64,000 nt of DNA from NCBI GenBank assembly GCA_027924585.1, contig BSBM01000440.1:9976001-10040000 (forward strand). Direction: 5' to 3'. A program made the position numbers and the translations under genes. How positions within the stretch are numbered: the stretch's first letter is position 1; each line of letters begins with the position of its first letter. The notes beneath the pieces are model-generated. The model was given only the letters and a program-made list of their open reading frames with translations, was not told where the DNA came from and made no database searches. Origin of the DNA: Larix kaempferi (Eukaryota > Streptophyta > Pinopsida > Pinales > Pinaceae). Positions 44,332-55,300 of the stretch are shown here, in pieces.

Positions 44332-45715
44332 ATGGAGCTTCCAAAGGAAAACTTGAGGTCACAGTAGTGGAGAGGGATCCTCTATGGCCCTAGTGGAAAT
44401 CTAGAACTAAGCAATGCTTGGGTATTGGGGAGAACAACCAATAACCAAGTAAAAATTCATGCTCTTTATCTTGAGATCTCTCTTCTTTGTTCTTAGCATA
44501 TTAAGTCAGTGATGATTTTTTAGAAAGCCTCCCTAACCATTGGCCGCTGCTATGAAGTGTAGAGACAACAATGGATCAATGTTATCTCGCATGATACAAA
44601 GATTCTATGGTTTCCTCGCTTCCCTCAATTCAATGTTTTTCTTACATGTTCAAAGGACAAACAATAGTAATGTAGAGCTTATGGAAAACCAAGCAACATA
44701 TTTGTATAAGGGGGTGTTGGTTAAAAATGGGGGAACCCTCGAGATGTTTTCGCTACCACAACATCATGCCATATATGGTATCAACCTCCATTTTTTTCAT
44801 AACGATGGGAAATTGCATCACTTAAAACATTTGCATGGTGGGAAATTAGTGGCAGTGGACATGTGCATGAGGGCGAGCATCAATGGAAGAGTTATAACTC
44901 TTCTTCATGCCCTCAATGATCTCTCACACTTAAAGCTACTTTGGTTTTATGGGGAAATTAAACCAATTTTAATCAAGAATACAACTGAAGGTGGGATAAT
45001 CTTACTCGGATTAGTCTCTGTTGGTCTTTGTAGGGATGCAGCAAGACATCTTGTTCCCTTTTGTTGTTCGTTCATCAATAACATAGCTAGTGTGAGCACT
45101 ATGATTGTACATATTCTCTTTGTGAGGAATGACCAATTTAGCAAGAGCCTTGGAGACCATCTTGTTGAAGGAATTGACTTCATCAACATCTATGACAAGG
45201 GTAAGAGACTTGATACTCTATCCTATATCTTCGTCCTAGCACAAATTTTATTGCCTAGTCTCTTAGAAATTTTTATCAGTAGCATCCTTGTTTGGTTAAT
45301 CTCCTAGTTATCAATGGTTGCGTCAATTTGGGTTCGTTGCGGTGGTCGAGGCTTTGAAAAAATTAGCATGTCACATTGATATGATGAGTCGCCCTAGGTA
45401 TGTAAGTAATAATGGGGATGAGATTTATGAGATTAAGAAAACTTTGAGGCACTTATCTAGTTAGTTGGAAGGTATGCACCAAGCTATTGAATATTTAAGC
45501 ATGTTTATGGAGAGATAGGTGTCCAAATATGAATAATTGGAAGCCCAACATGGAGAAAATAAGTTAAAATCATAGAAAATTCATAATGATCTCGAGATGC
45601 ATTATAACATCAATCTAGGATTTGCAAGGAGATCTCAATCACTTGCAAGACCCCCTCCTATTTCTATTGGTTTAGTAAAGGATCAAGATGTTGCTGAGGA
45701 TATTGTGTAACAAGG
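44332..45715 (+). pseudogene. Decayed RNase H domain joined to an unidentified region and coiled coil
   Basis: From 44332 the plus strand reads DGASKGN, then GPSGNLELSNAWVLGRTTNN and ALYLEISLL, the first half of a type-1 RNase H domain. HVQRTNN and LMENQATYL follow in the open frame 44540-45307. After a frameshift near 45305 it reads WLRQFGFVAVVEALKKL and then a heptad-like stretch to 45715. Several stops in the last part are TAG or TAA where Gln codons would fit. RNase H of this kind occurs in plant LINEs and in some Gypsy elements; no RT is found nearby to decide. Confidence 0.5.
44540..45307 (+). CDS. 255-codon open frame: RNase H end plus unknown domain
   Basis: About the first 75 residues match the C-terminal half of the RNase H domain above (FYGFLASLNSMFFLHVQRTN, ENQATYLYKGVLVKNGG). 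The remaining 180 residues, with GGKLVAVDMCMRASINGRVI, GGIILLGLVSVGLCRDAARH and a hydrophobic C-terminus, match nothing I recognise. It is the longest open frame outside known element genes. Because the upstream RNase H half contains stops, it is more likely a surviving stretch of a decayed element than an expressed gene. Confidence 0.4.
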   Translation: MAAAMKCRDNNGSMLSRMIQRFYGFLASLNSMFFLHVQRTNNSNVELMENQATYLYKGVLVKNGGTLEMFSLPQHHAIYGINLHFFHNDGKLHHLKHLHGGKLVAVDMCMRASINGRVITLLHALNDLSHLKLLWFYGEIKPILIKNTTEGGIILLGLVSVGLCRDAARHLVPFCCSFINNIASVSTMIVHILFVRNDQFSKSLGDHLVEGIDFINIYDKGKRLDTLSYIFVLAQILLPSLLEIFISSILVWLIS

Positions 45716-47215
45716 AAAATATGCGAGGTGGAATTTATCCCATGGGCTAATTCCAAAAAAATATTCTCCAAACTCCATTTTTTTCTAAATTGATTCATCC
45801 AAACTCCATGGGGTAAAATTTTGTTACTCTATAAATCGCCAAAATTATCTAGAAACTATATAAAATCCTTAGAAATTGGAATCTTTTTAGAAAAATATCG
45901 CCAAACATTTTATGGCTGGAAATTTAAGAATTAGTTAGATTCGCCAAGGTTTCTACTCTAAAAAAATTATCGATCCTTAAAATTTTCCCTGTTGTGCAAG
46001 AGTTGGAAATAGCCCTAGAGGGACAGCTGAGGACACTTGGATACCCTTGACCTAGAATGAATGATGTATCCATGAAGGGAGTCCACAATGGACATGTTTT
46101 TGTTCAAGAATACCTTTTCATATGACACTTACTTGCATTTTGCTTATGGACAGTTTGTCAAGCAATATAGTTATAGATTTTATAGGATTGAACTAGATCT
46201 TGCAAGCAATAGGCAATATTTTGGGTTGGATTGTAGCCCTCTAGTTTAGATATGTAAGACACTTCTGTCCATGCTATGAACTCTATTACTCAACATTCTT
46301 TTGTCTTTTATAAATATAAAATATATACCCATGCCTATAAATGAAAACAAAATCTAAGGTTACAATTGTTGGTACACAATGATGACAACCCAGAAAAAAA
46401 ATCAAAATTGTAAAACATTTAGCCTTCTTATTAAATAATGGTACTCAAATTGTTTTCCTTTATGCAACTGGGATGCCATTTTTTCATTATGTTCTCATAT
46501 TTTAATAGGAAAGGATCATTATGTTCTCATATTTTAATAGGAAAGGATCATTATGTTTTTTTATAAAGAAAATGTATTTATACTTTGCAAAAGATATATT
46601 GGAGGAGATAAGGTTCAAGTCTTATGTCACAATGATATAATACAAGTGTAAATCCATTTTAACTCTCGATCTATCATTCATCAAGAGGGATCAAATCCAT
46701 CAAAGTGCAAGCCTTTTTTTAAGTGAAAATTTGAAGAAATGTTTGCACCTCAATGAATTTGTTCCCTCTCAATGCATGATATATTCGGAGTTAAGATGGA
46801 TCTATGCTAATAATTGTAGTCAGAGGCAACTAAGTTTAATAATATCTCTCATTATATAATTTCCTTTGTTAATAAGTGTTCATCGTATATACCAAGGAAA
46901 AAAAAGTGTTCATCGTATATTTGCCTCTAACAATAAATGTCCATTCTATTGGGATTCATTCTATTCACATTTATTTTTTTATATTTGTGGGCATTTTTTT
47001 CATGTATTTTATTTTTATTATAACCACATTCATTTTATTTGCATTTTATTATCTCAAGTTTTTTGGCATCCATGTTGTTTGATCTCAATATGTAATGTTA
47101 CTCATTGTCACCTTTAACACACTCTATGCAACTTCTTTGTTTTGAAGTGTACCATCTCTCAAATCAATACACAATATAATTAAGAATTAATTAAACAAAA
47201 TTTTCTCCAATGTAT
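45716..47215. other. A+T-rich, no gene seen; one short tandem repeat
   Basis: A 32-bp unit (CATTATGTTCTCATATTTTA block) occurs 2.2 times at 46485-46555. TGTTCATCGTATAT occurs twice near 46877-46920. No other structure is recognised. Confidence 0.6.
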
Positions 47216-47219
47216 AGTT

Positions 47220-47790
47220 GAAATTAATGTAAGAAATCATTTTATATTGCATTTTTTTTTGATATATTGGTATTTTATATAAAATTTGTATTGAAATATT
47301 TTACTTAATGTGGGTATTGAAATATTTGATTTAGAGTAGATATTGAAAAAAAAATTGTTATTAATATTTTTAAAATGTCGTATATCAACTCTATGTTAAA
47401 CACAAATAAAATTGCATCCCTCCCGTAACACACCATATAAATGTTTTAAGAAGTTTTTTCTTTTAATTATTATATATATAGTTGATATTGAAATATTTCA
47501 CTACAGGTAGACATTGAAATATATATTTTTATAATGCCCATGTACCAACTCCATGTTGAACACAAGGAATTAGACATATGTGTCATACTCGACTATGCAC
47601 AATGAGAAGTATTTTATGCTCAATCATATAGATATATATATATATATATATGATGTTGAAACATTTTATTTAAGGTAGACATTGAAATATTTTATTTAAG
47701 TCCAACATTGAAACATTTTTTTATTATTAATATTTTTTTAATGCCACATGTCAATTCCATGTTGGGCACATAAATAATTTTACACATTTA
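47220..47790 (+). repeat. Degenerate tandem repeat with TA microsatellite
   Basis: About three diverged units of 150-200 bp share GACATTGAAATAT, a TTATTAATATTTTT-like run and CAACTCCATGTTGAACACA. A (TA)n run lies at 47632-47651. Confidence 0.65.
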
Positions 47791-48174
47791 TGTAATAATG
47801 AGCTATATAAAGTGCCTCTTGGCACATATTTAATATGATAGTAGTAATTGTCCCAGATGGAGCAAAGGAATGTGGATAAAAGCAACAAACATAAAGTACC
47901 AGCAAGTATGGCATTTCTACTTTAAATAAAAGTGGCAAACAAGTATGGATATTATGTAGATTAAAAGGAAAGTATAAATTCATAATAATGCACATTGCAT
48001 ATGACCTTTAACGCTCGAAAAACTAAAGTTGTGCAAGAAACATAAGGACATGAACTAACTTATTTTACCTATATTGAACCTATACTTGCAATGCAAAAAC
48101 CATATCAATCATGGCTCTACTTGTCCTTTTAAGAAAAAAGAACACGAGCTTGTTGAATGTGGAGGGTTTTAAAC

Positions 48175-48520
48175 AATTTAAGGATAGGCAAGTAAACATC
48201 ATATGCATATTGAAATATTTCAAAGTGGCTTTGATGAGTATAGCAAGATAGTTAAAGTTATTCACATATACGAGATGATCTATGTTATCAACAATACCAT
48301 TTAAAATCCAATCTAGGAATTAGCATATGTTTATTTTAGCGTAACTAATCTTTTCTTATTGGTCTATTTGTGGAAGGATTTAAACAATTATTTATGGACA
48401 TACACTAGTAAACATCATATATACATTGAAGGATTAGTGAAGGATTGCAAAGTAATTTTGATGAGTATATAAATATAGTCCAAGTTATTCATATATACAA
48501 GATGATAAGCCTATGTTTTG
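48175..48520 (+). repeat. Direct repeat pair, about 110 bp
   Basis: Two diverged copies (about 48175-48285 and 48374-48510) share AGTAAACATCATAT, TTTTGATGAGTATA and GTTATTCA(C/T)ATATAC. Confidence 0.7.
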
Positions 48521-48620
48521 TTCCTACTTTGTATATTAAGTATGAGGTTTGTTAATTATAATAGAAAGAGTCATCTTAAAAACTATGAATTTGATATTAT
48601 CAAGTGCAAGGCAAAAAATA

Positions 48621-48745
48621 GGAACTCATATTAGCCATAAAAAAATATGTACAATAAAAAATAGATTGATGAAGAGAGCTTTGGGAACTCATATTAGCCA
48701 TAAAAAAATATGTACAATAAAAAATAGATGGATGAAGAGCTTTGG
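48621..48745 (+). repeat. 63-bp tandem duplication
   Basis: GGAACTCATATTAGCCATAA and the next 40 bases occur twice almost identically. The overlapping open frames (48549-48809 plus, 48600-48791 minus) arise from the duplication. Confidence 0.85.
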
Positions 48746-49260
48746 TGGAAACAATTTCAATGTAATCAAGGGTTCCTTTCATTATGTTCATTGGTTATGT
48801 GTGACATAGAGTTGATATTGTAAAAATAATGCTTTTTGAAATAGAATCATAAAATGTTTTTGAAACATATATCATCAGAGAGAAGATTTAAACAATAGTC
48901 AAATTGAAATATTGTTTGAGAATGTGTTTAGTTTTCACTCACCTTAAAATATTTGTTGAAGTAGGTTTTTAGTTAACAAGAATTATTTATAATCTAAAAT
49001 ACAACACAAACATATACATTTCAAGTAGATGTTTGTTTTCATTGTAGTGGTGATGGTTGAAATAATCTTAATGAATATTTTTCCATTTAGATCTATAAAT
49101 GTTAAGTAAACAAAACAACCTAGTATAGAGAACAACTCAAAGCATAAATAGTCCTTGACAAAACAACCTAGTAGTGCAAACAACTCAACTCATAAATAAC
49201 CTTTGACAAAACAATTGTAACTCATAAATAGTCATTCACAAAATAGCTCTAAGTCACATA

Positions 49261-49603
49261 TGTTGTTATAATATGTCTAATTACATGTGGTTACCAGTAG
49301 TGTACAACAACATATAATCATACATAAGATCACTCACACATAAAAAGAGCAAGGAATAAAGTAATGGTCATACCAACAACAAGTCTCTTACATTAAATCA
49401 CAGAGCCATATTGTACAATGGAAGGAAAAACCCTCTCTCTTCATGGCTCTTTAACTTATATATATTAGATGTGCATTCACTTAGATAGTTACAACTATGT
49501 AATTTCTCAACAGTTGGCTTAACCAATTCGATTGGATTGGGCCAACCAAGTGAGTGGTCAATCAAGAGGACTTAATTGACTCATTGAATAGGCTCCTCCA
49601 ACA
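49261..49603 (-). repeat. TE10 3' LTR
   Basis: 343 bp, sense TGTTGGAGG to ATAACAACA. The sense TATA box TATATATAAG lies at 49455-49464. Sense GGAGTGGGGGAGA just outside (49604-49616) is the polypurine tract. Confidence 0.7.
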
Positions 49604-49960
49604 TCTCCCCCACTCCAAACTTATTCTTCTTCCCGAACAAAACAGGGAGATGTGAAAATACAAAACCCCCACTCCAAACTTATTCTTCTTCCCGAACAGA
49701 ATAGGGAGATGTGAAAATACAAAATTACATAAGTTATGGTTGTTGTGAAGTAGACGATGTTCTTGGTAACAGTTGGCTTAACAAATTCGATTGGATTGAG
49801 CCAACCAAGTAAGTGGTCAATCAAGAGGACTTAATTGACTCATCGAATAGGCTCCTCCAACATCTCCCCCACTCCAAACTTATTCTTCTTCCTGAACAGA
49901 ATAGGGAGATGTGAAAATACAAAATTAGATAAGTTATGGTTGTTGTGAAGTAGACGATGT
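49508..49960 (-). repeat. Tandem duplication across the TE10 LTR/internal junction
   Basis: The block from ACAGTTGGCTTAAC through the LTR end, polypurine tract and about 160 bp of internal sequence (about 261 bp) occurs twice in tandem. Within the first copy a 63-bp piece (CACTCCAAACTTATTCTTCT block) is itself doubled. Confidence 0.85.
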
Positions 49961-50074
49961 TCCTGGTGGAGTTCCTTTAGTGCATGCTTCGATGATGGTA
50001 GGGGCACATATGACCAATTTGTGTTGAAAATATTCACATTCAACTAGTATAGTCTAAATGTTTGTGTTGACTGT

Positions 50075-51054
50075 GGTTAATTCTGACAACCGGAGAATTT
50101 TCTCGAGCATAGGTCTATTCATCATTCGTTGCAGTTTAGGGCCAACGTTTTGGTGCAATATTTTTGCAGTCCACATCAACATGTACATTCGTTTAGCTAG
50201 TCAGTTAGCCTCTCCTTGTGTTGATTTGGACTCATGTAACCATTGATGCTCATGTTTCTGCAACTCACTAATTCTTTGTTGTTCCATGCTCATTTGGTCG
50301 TCCAAATTTTTGGTAGTTTTCTATATCCAATGTAGTATTTCTCATATGCATATCTACAATCGTGGCTTGGGTCTTATGTAAATTTATGCAGAATTTCCCA
50401 TAATATGTGTACCAATTGTTCAAGAGAATCATTGACTTTGTGGTGACAGTCTCATATTCCTGCAGTTTCTTATCCCATTTTGAAAATATTTGAAATTGGT
50501 TTTCCATTATGAGGTCGGTCTCCTAATCATGTTGTTGTTGTTCTTGGTCGGTGAGTTCTTTGTTGATTATCTTGAAGAGCTCTTTCAACTCTTTATCTGA
50601 ATCCTTGGATAGGGTAAACACAATCGTAGTCACTGCAATTCCTACTATTTGTTGGATTGGTAATGTAAGTGCATGAACTCGTTTATTATTCTTTTTCTTT
50701 CCTTTATCTGTCCGCTTTGATATTTGTGGTTGACCCTACTAAGGTAGAAGAAACCAGGTGAATGGTCTATGAGGTGGTCGATGGGTTGGACGTGGGAAGA
50801 GTCATCGGAGTTGTTGTTGAAGTGGTAAAAAGAATGGTGACTAGAAGGGTTGATGGAATGGTCAGAGGAGTGATCGATGGGATGGTCAGTGGTGTGGTCG
50901 ATGGGAGATTCAAAGAGCCAATCGATGATACTATGAAAATAAAAGTTGTTTGAATAGTGAAAGGGAGGACTAGTGGTATGGTTGGTGGAGGGATCAACGA
51001 ACTTGGTAATGGGAGCATCGATACAGGAGGCACTGTAGGTGTTAAGGTGAACAA
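50075..51054 (-). pseudogene. TE10 3' ORF: P/T-rich region plus coiled coil
   Basis: Between integrase and the 3' LTR the sense strand reads a P/T-rich stretch (50767-51054, PLTIPSITPLTIPSTLL), a basic stretch (KADRKRKKNNKRVHAL), LPIQQIVGIAVTTIVFTL, and a long charged helix with KDSDKELKELFKIINKEL, MENQFQIFSKWDKKLQEY and ELQKHEHQWLHESKS. A terminal stretch, LAKRMYMLMWTAKILHQNV, runs to a stop near 50057. It is broken by a TAG near 50517 and a frameshift near 50266. Tat and Athila elements often carry an extra ORF at this place; I do not recognise the product. P/T-rich coding may extend to about 51600. Confidence 0.5.
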
Positions 51055-51199
51055 TAATCAGTTGGTTGCAAGCCATTTAATGCAGCTGCAACAGGTTTTT
51101 GATCATTGGATCTCAAGCAGCTTGAGATCCAACTATCAAAAAGCCTAGTGCAGCTGCATTAAATGACTTGTAGCAAACTGAATATTGTTCACCCTTAAC
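51041..51199. repeat. 159-bp near-perfect palindrome
   Basis: Arms 51041-51118 and 51120-51199 are inverted copies of each other, from GTTAAGGTGAACAATAATCA on the left to AATATTGTTCACCCTTAAC on the right. The centre is CTCAAGC-A-GCTTGAG. Few mismatches. Confidence 0.9.
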
Positions 51200-51520
51200 T
51201 ATTGGATAAGCAGTTGAGTAGTCGACAAAATGATCGGTAATGGGATGGTCGTTAAAGTTGCAGAGGGTTTTGGGAGTGGTGAAAGTGATAATTGTTTTGG
51301 TGATGGGGTCAACAATATGATAGGGGAGGATTTTACGAGTAGTTATTGTAGTTGTGGAAAAATTGTCGAGAGCGACTCAAGGGATGGTAACGGTAAGCTA
51401 TTGAGTATTTGACCAATTTTTGGGTCATCAGAGTAAGTTGTTAATAGAAGAGGGGAATCTTCCACATCCTAGGTTGGTGAGGTTGGCAGTGTTTCTTTTG
51501 TTAAATCTATTTATTCTTCT

Positions 51521-51778
51521 ATGCTCGTCCTGCTTGTTTTTTTTGGTTTTGTATGGGTAGATAGAGAAAGGAGTGGATTTGCCTTTAAAGGTATTAAAAA
51601 TTTGGGTTTGGTCGACCCAACTAACTATCAATATCTTCTCACGGTCGTGGTACCTGCTAACTATGAATTTTGCAATGCGTTTTTTAAGGCGGCTAAGGCC
51701 TTACATGCTGAGCTTAGAAAAAAATATGTACATTCAAGTCATCCAACGGACAAGCAGCGAAATCAACCTTTGACCTAA
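51521..51778 (+). CDS. Antisense open frame in TE10 3' region
   Basis: An 85-codon plus-strand frame, opposite to TE10 pol. Its second half (GLVDPTNYQYLLTVVVPANY, NAFFKAAKALHAELRKKY) has a normal protein-like composition. The opposite sense frame has several stops there. Grande and other Tat elements have antisense ORFs between integrase and the 3' LTR, which would fit. No homology is recognised and it may be fortuitous. Confidence 0.3.
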   Translation: MLVLLVFFGFVWVDRERSGFAFKGIKNLGLVDPTNYQYLLTVVVPANYEFCNAFFKAAKALHAELRKKYVHSSHPTDKQRNQPLT

Positions 51779-51789
51779 TATTTATCTGA

Positions 51790-52560
51790 AGGACTAGCTT
51801 TCTTTGGTGCCATTATTAACAGTTGATTTTATGAAATTCATTCGTCTGGTTGTGAGTGAGTTGGGAGTGAGTTGGATTAGGGGTCAACTGTGCTTGCTCT
51901 AATTCTTGGAAGAAGCTTTGCCAACAATATTCGAGCGATGGTGGATTTATAAGCACAGGAATCAATGAGTAGTAAATTCGAGTAGGTGAGTGCAAAAAAT
52001 GTGTTCTTTATACGTGACAACTACTTCGCGTGCTTGGAAAAACTTGTGCTCAAAGTTTGATTTTCAATCCTGGAGCTCCTTGGTCGATCACTTCGATTTG
52101 TGTTCAAGCAGCCTTAGTCTATACATGATCACCATTTTCTTTGTGGTTGATCATCCTGGTTGATGAGTGGCTATACTTTGTTTTCTTCTGGCCTCTTCCA
52201 ATTTTATGGTCGGTTGAGTCGATCAATGGATCGATAGATTTTATCTTCCTTCATTTCGAGCTAAGAGTGAGTCGACTGCTTCTTTGTTAATGTGTTCTCA
52301 TGATCATCGGTGAGGATTCCTGTTCCCAAGTGAATATCATCGTAGTTAAGTTATTTCTCTTTCCAGCTTCCATATCTTAGTTCCTTTATATTTTTTCAGT
52401 AACAAGTTAGTTAAACAACAACCTATTAATGGATTAGTTCAATATTTTAGCAAAATCAAGCTTGGAATCACAAGAGTCAAAAAGTGGCAATACAACCACT
52501 AATTGACATGAATGCTAATTCTTATGTGAGATATTGCTTTAGTCAGGTGCCATTAACAAC
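51790..52560. other. TE10 3' region, no gene seen
   Basis: A moderately CpG-containing stretch with repeated GGTCGATCA-type words near 52080-52240. No domain is recognised on either strand. Confidence 0.5.
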
Positions 52561-53740
52561 TTTCATGAAAACTCGACCTTGTAGTGCTTTTAGCCTAGTT
52601 GTTCCATTGTAGTTCATTTCTTCGAGTATCTATGGCCCCAACCATGCAGATTCAATTTTCCTTGGTTTTCCTTGAATTTTGCTATCATACAATAGGAATC
52701 TTCCTTGGTTTTCCTTGAATTTTTCTATCATACAATAGGAATCTTCCTTGGTTTTCCTTGAATTTTTCTATCATACAATAGGAATCTTCCTTGGTTTTCC
52801 TTGAATTTTTCTATCATACAATAGGACCAGGTCTCCAACTGAAATATATTTGGATTGGATGTTTCTACTATGCCATGATTTTTGCTTTTGCTTATGCACT
52901 TCCTGATGGTGTATAGGCAATAACCTATGTTCTTCCAATTTTTGTAACTCAAATAGCATGTCTAAGGTAGCTTGTAGAACATCCAAATGTAATAATTGTA
53001 AAATTACTCGAGCTTGTTGTTTGAAATGCAAGGGAACAACTACTTCTTGTCCATAGACTAGTTTGAATGGTGTCTGACCTGTCGATCTTTTATATGTTTC
53101 CTTGTAAGCCCATAGAATGGCTAGAATCTTGTCATCCCAATCATCTTGATCGATGTTGCAATTTTTTGTTATTCCTTTGGTAAGTGTTTTGTTTAATGAT
53201 TCTATGGGACCATTCAGCTAGGGATGGTATGCTGAACTTTTGTGATGGTCAATCAAAAATTATTTTAGTAGCACTTCTATAGTCTTGTTAATGAAGTGTC
53301 TTCCTTTGCCACTGATTAATGTCAGGGGGAATCCAAATATAGTAATTATTTTTCATAGATGAAATTCCCTTCTACCTCACTAGTACAAGCTTCAACTGGT
53401 TTAGCTTCTTCCCATTTCATAACATATTTGACTGCAGTGATAATATATCTTGCACACGTTCATTGAACAGGTACTAGAAATGGGCCGATGAAGTCAATGG
53501 TCTAAATTTCAAACATAAGGATTGGATTGACTAAAATAAATGGCATCTTGTTTTGCCTTAAAGTTGATCCCATTCTTTGCATTTGTCACATTCATTGACG
53601 AAAGTTTTGCAATCTTTGTTAAGCGTTGGCCACCATAGTTCGGCCTGTAGAATATTTTTAATAGTCATGTTAGTATATAAATGTCCTTCGGTCGGTGCTA
53701 AATATGCTTCATCAATCATTTATTCCATTTCATGGTTGAG
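52560..53740 (-). pseudogene. TE10 integrase (decayed)
   Basis: Sense boxes in broken frames: IDFIGPFLVPVQ, AVKYVMKWEEAKPVEA, then the tail KNWKNIGYCLYTIRKCISKS or GDLVLLYDRKIQGKPRKI, ending SAWLGP and LEEMNYNGT. Stops are dense (about 53200-53500). The tail is expanded by a 43-bp tandem repeat. Confidence 0.7.
52653..52824 (-). repeat. Four-copy 43-bp tandem repeat inside TE10 integrase
   Basis: TCTTCCTTGGTTTTCCTTGA and the next 23 bases repeat about four times. In sense the unit encodes LLYDRKIQGKPRKI. 43 is not a multiple of three, so each copy shifts the frame; this accounts for the two overlapping frames ending in the same residues (52728-52952, 52771-53031). Confidence 0.9.
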
Positions 53741-54681
53741 GAATGCATCGATGTAGAATATCGTCATGTCCTAGCTTGTGTAGGAAACCATTAATCAATT
53801 TGTATGGGGCAGCTTTCATGGCTAAGATTTTATTCTTCTTCGTGGATATTCCTTTTGGTGCTTGTCCATATTGCAATAATTGGGCTATATCAGCTAATTC
53901 TACAGGTACGTTTTCAACCCTAAAGAGATATGTGGCAGGTAAGTCAACATTTATTCCAACAGGGAATTCTCATGTTTCTATCTTAGACAAGTGGTCTAGT
54001 CTGATGTTAATCTTTCCTAGGCGGACTATGATTTCAAATTCAAATTCTTGGAATAATAGAAATCATCGACATATTATTCCATGGTGGAAGGGTTTGTTGA
54101 CTAAGTATTTTAGGGATTGATGATATGTGAAGAAAACAAAAGGGTTATCCAATAAATAATGACATAATTTCTGGAGAGAAAAAAATATACCAAGTCCTTC
54201 ACGTTCCATGGTGGAATAGTTTCATTCTTATTTATTTAACTTCTTACTGGCATAGAAATTTGGGTAGTGCATCTCATCATCTACTTGTTGCGTCAGAACC
54301 AAACCGACCATGATGGCCAATGCGTTAATGTGTACATGCAATTTATTGGACCAATTTGAGAAGCAGAGTATAGGTGCTTCGACTAACTTTCTTTTTAGTA
54401 GTTTGAAGGATTATTTACATTCTTGAGTCCATTTAAATTCAACATTCACTTTGAGTAACTCGTCCAAGGGGAATGTGATGTGTGAGTACTGACAGATAAA
54501 TTTTATAATACCTTATGTGTCCTAAGAATATCCTTATTTGTTTTGAATTTGCAGGATGTTTTAAGTCGAAAATGACTTTTATTTTGACCAAGTCAACTTT
54601 GATTTCTTCCTTGCAAACTACATGGCCTAAAAGGATCCCAATAGTTGTAGCAAAGATAAATTTATGTATGTTTAAGGATAA
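53741..54681 (-). pseudogene. TE10 RNase H and tether (decayed)
   Basis: Sense frames show the RNase H end (NKPFHHGIICR, then FEFEIIVRLGKINIRLDHLS) and the tether toward integrase (LAMKAAPYKLINGFLHKLG). The plus-strand frame 53743-54120 is its shadow. Confidence 0.6.
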
Positions 54682-55300
54682 CTAGATTTGTCTACATCTC
54701 TCTAGAATTAGGTGAAGCCATTTTATATGGTCTCTTAGTGAACTATATGCAGTCCAATTGTTGAAGTAGACAACCATAGTTTTATACATGTACTTCTGAA
54801 AAGATTTGATAACTATTCTGGTAAATACTGCAGGTGTAGGTGCATTCTTTAGGCCAAAGGGCATGAATTTGTAAGCAAATGATCCAAATTCATAGACAAA
54901 GGTTGTTTTAACTTGGCCTTCCTTCACTATTGGAACTTGGTTATATCCTGAGAATCCATCTGTGGATGAGTATCATTCATGGCCTGCTACCTTGTTGATA
55001 ATTTCATCATTAAAAGGTGTAGGGAAAGGATCTATGAGAGCTACTTTATTTAGTCCCCTATAGTTGACATAGATACATACTTTTTTAGGATCATGCTTTT
55101 TGGGATGAATGACCTTTGGACTAACCCATTCCAACCAATCAACTGAATATATAATTTACACAACTAACATGTTTTGAATTTATTTCTTAACAATGTCTTT
55201 GTATTTGTGGACTAGCTTATAGGGGGTCTTTTTGACTGATTTTGTGCCTAGTAAAAGGTATACTTTAATTTATACCATCTCCTACACAAGACCTTTTATA
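54682..55300 (-). pseudogene. TE10 reverse transcriptase
   Basis: Sense boxes are LLGTKSVKKTPYKL, WVSPKVIHPKK, FSGYNQVPIVKEGQVKTTF, FAYKFMPFGLKNAP and IKSFQKYMYKTMVVYFNNWT. The catalytic pair that should be Asp-Asp (YFDD) reads Asn-Asn, codons at 54757-54762. A dinucleotide TP insertion follows LKNAP. It is inactive. Confidence 0.85.

Noticed and set aside
48549-48809. 86-codon plus-strand frame as a small gene
   Set aside because: It is created by a 63-bp tandem duplication and repeats the same residues on both strands.
50762-51148. Plus-strand Val/Gly-rich open frames
   Set aside because: They mirror the P/T-rich sense frame of TE10 and its low-complexity repeats; no independent protein signal.
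53743-54120. Plus-strand 125-codon frame
   Set aside because: Antisense to decayed RNase H/tether of TE10.
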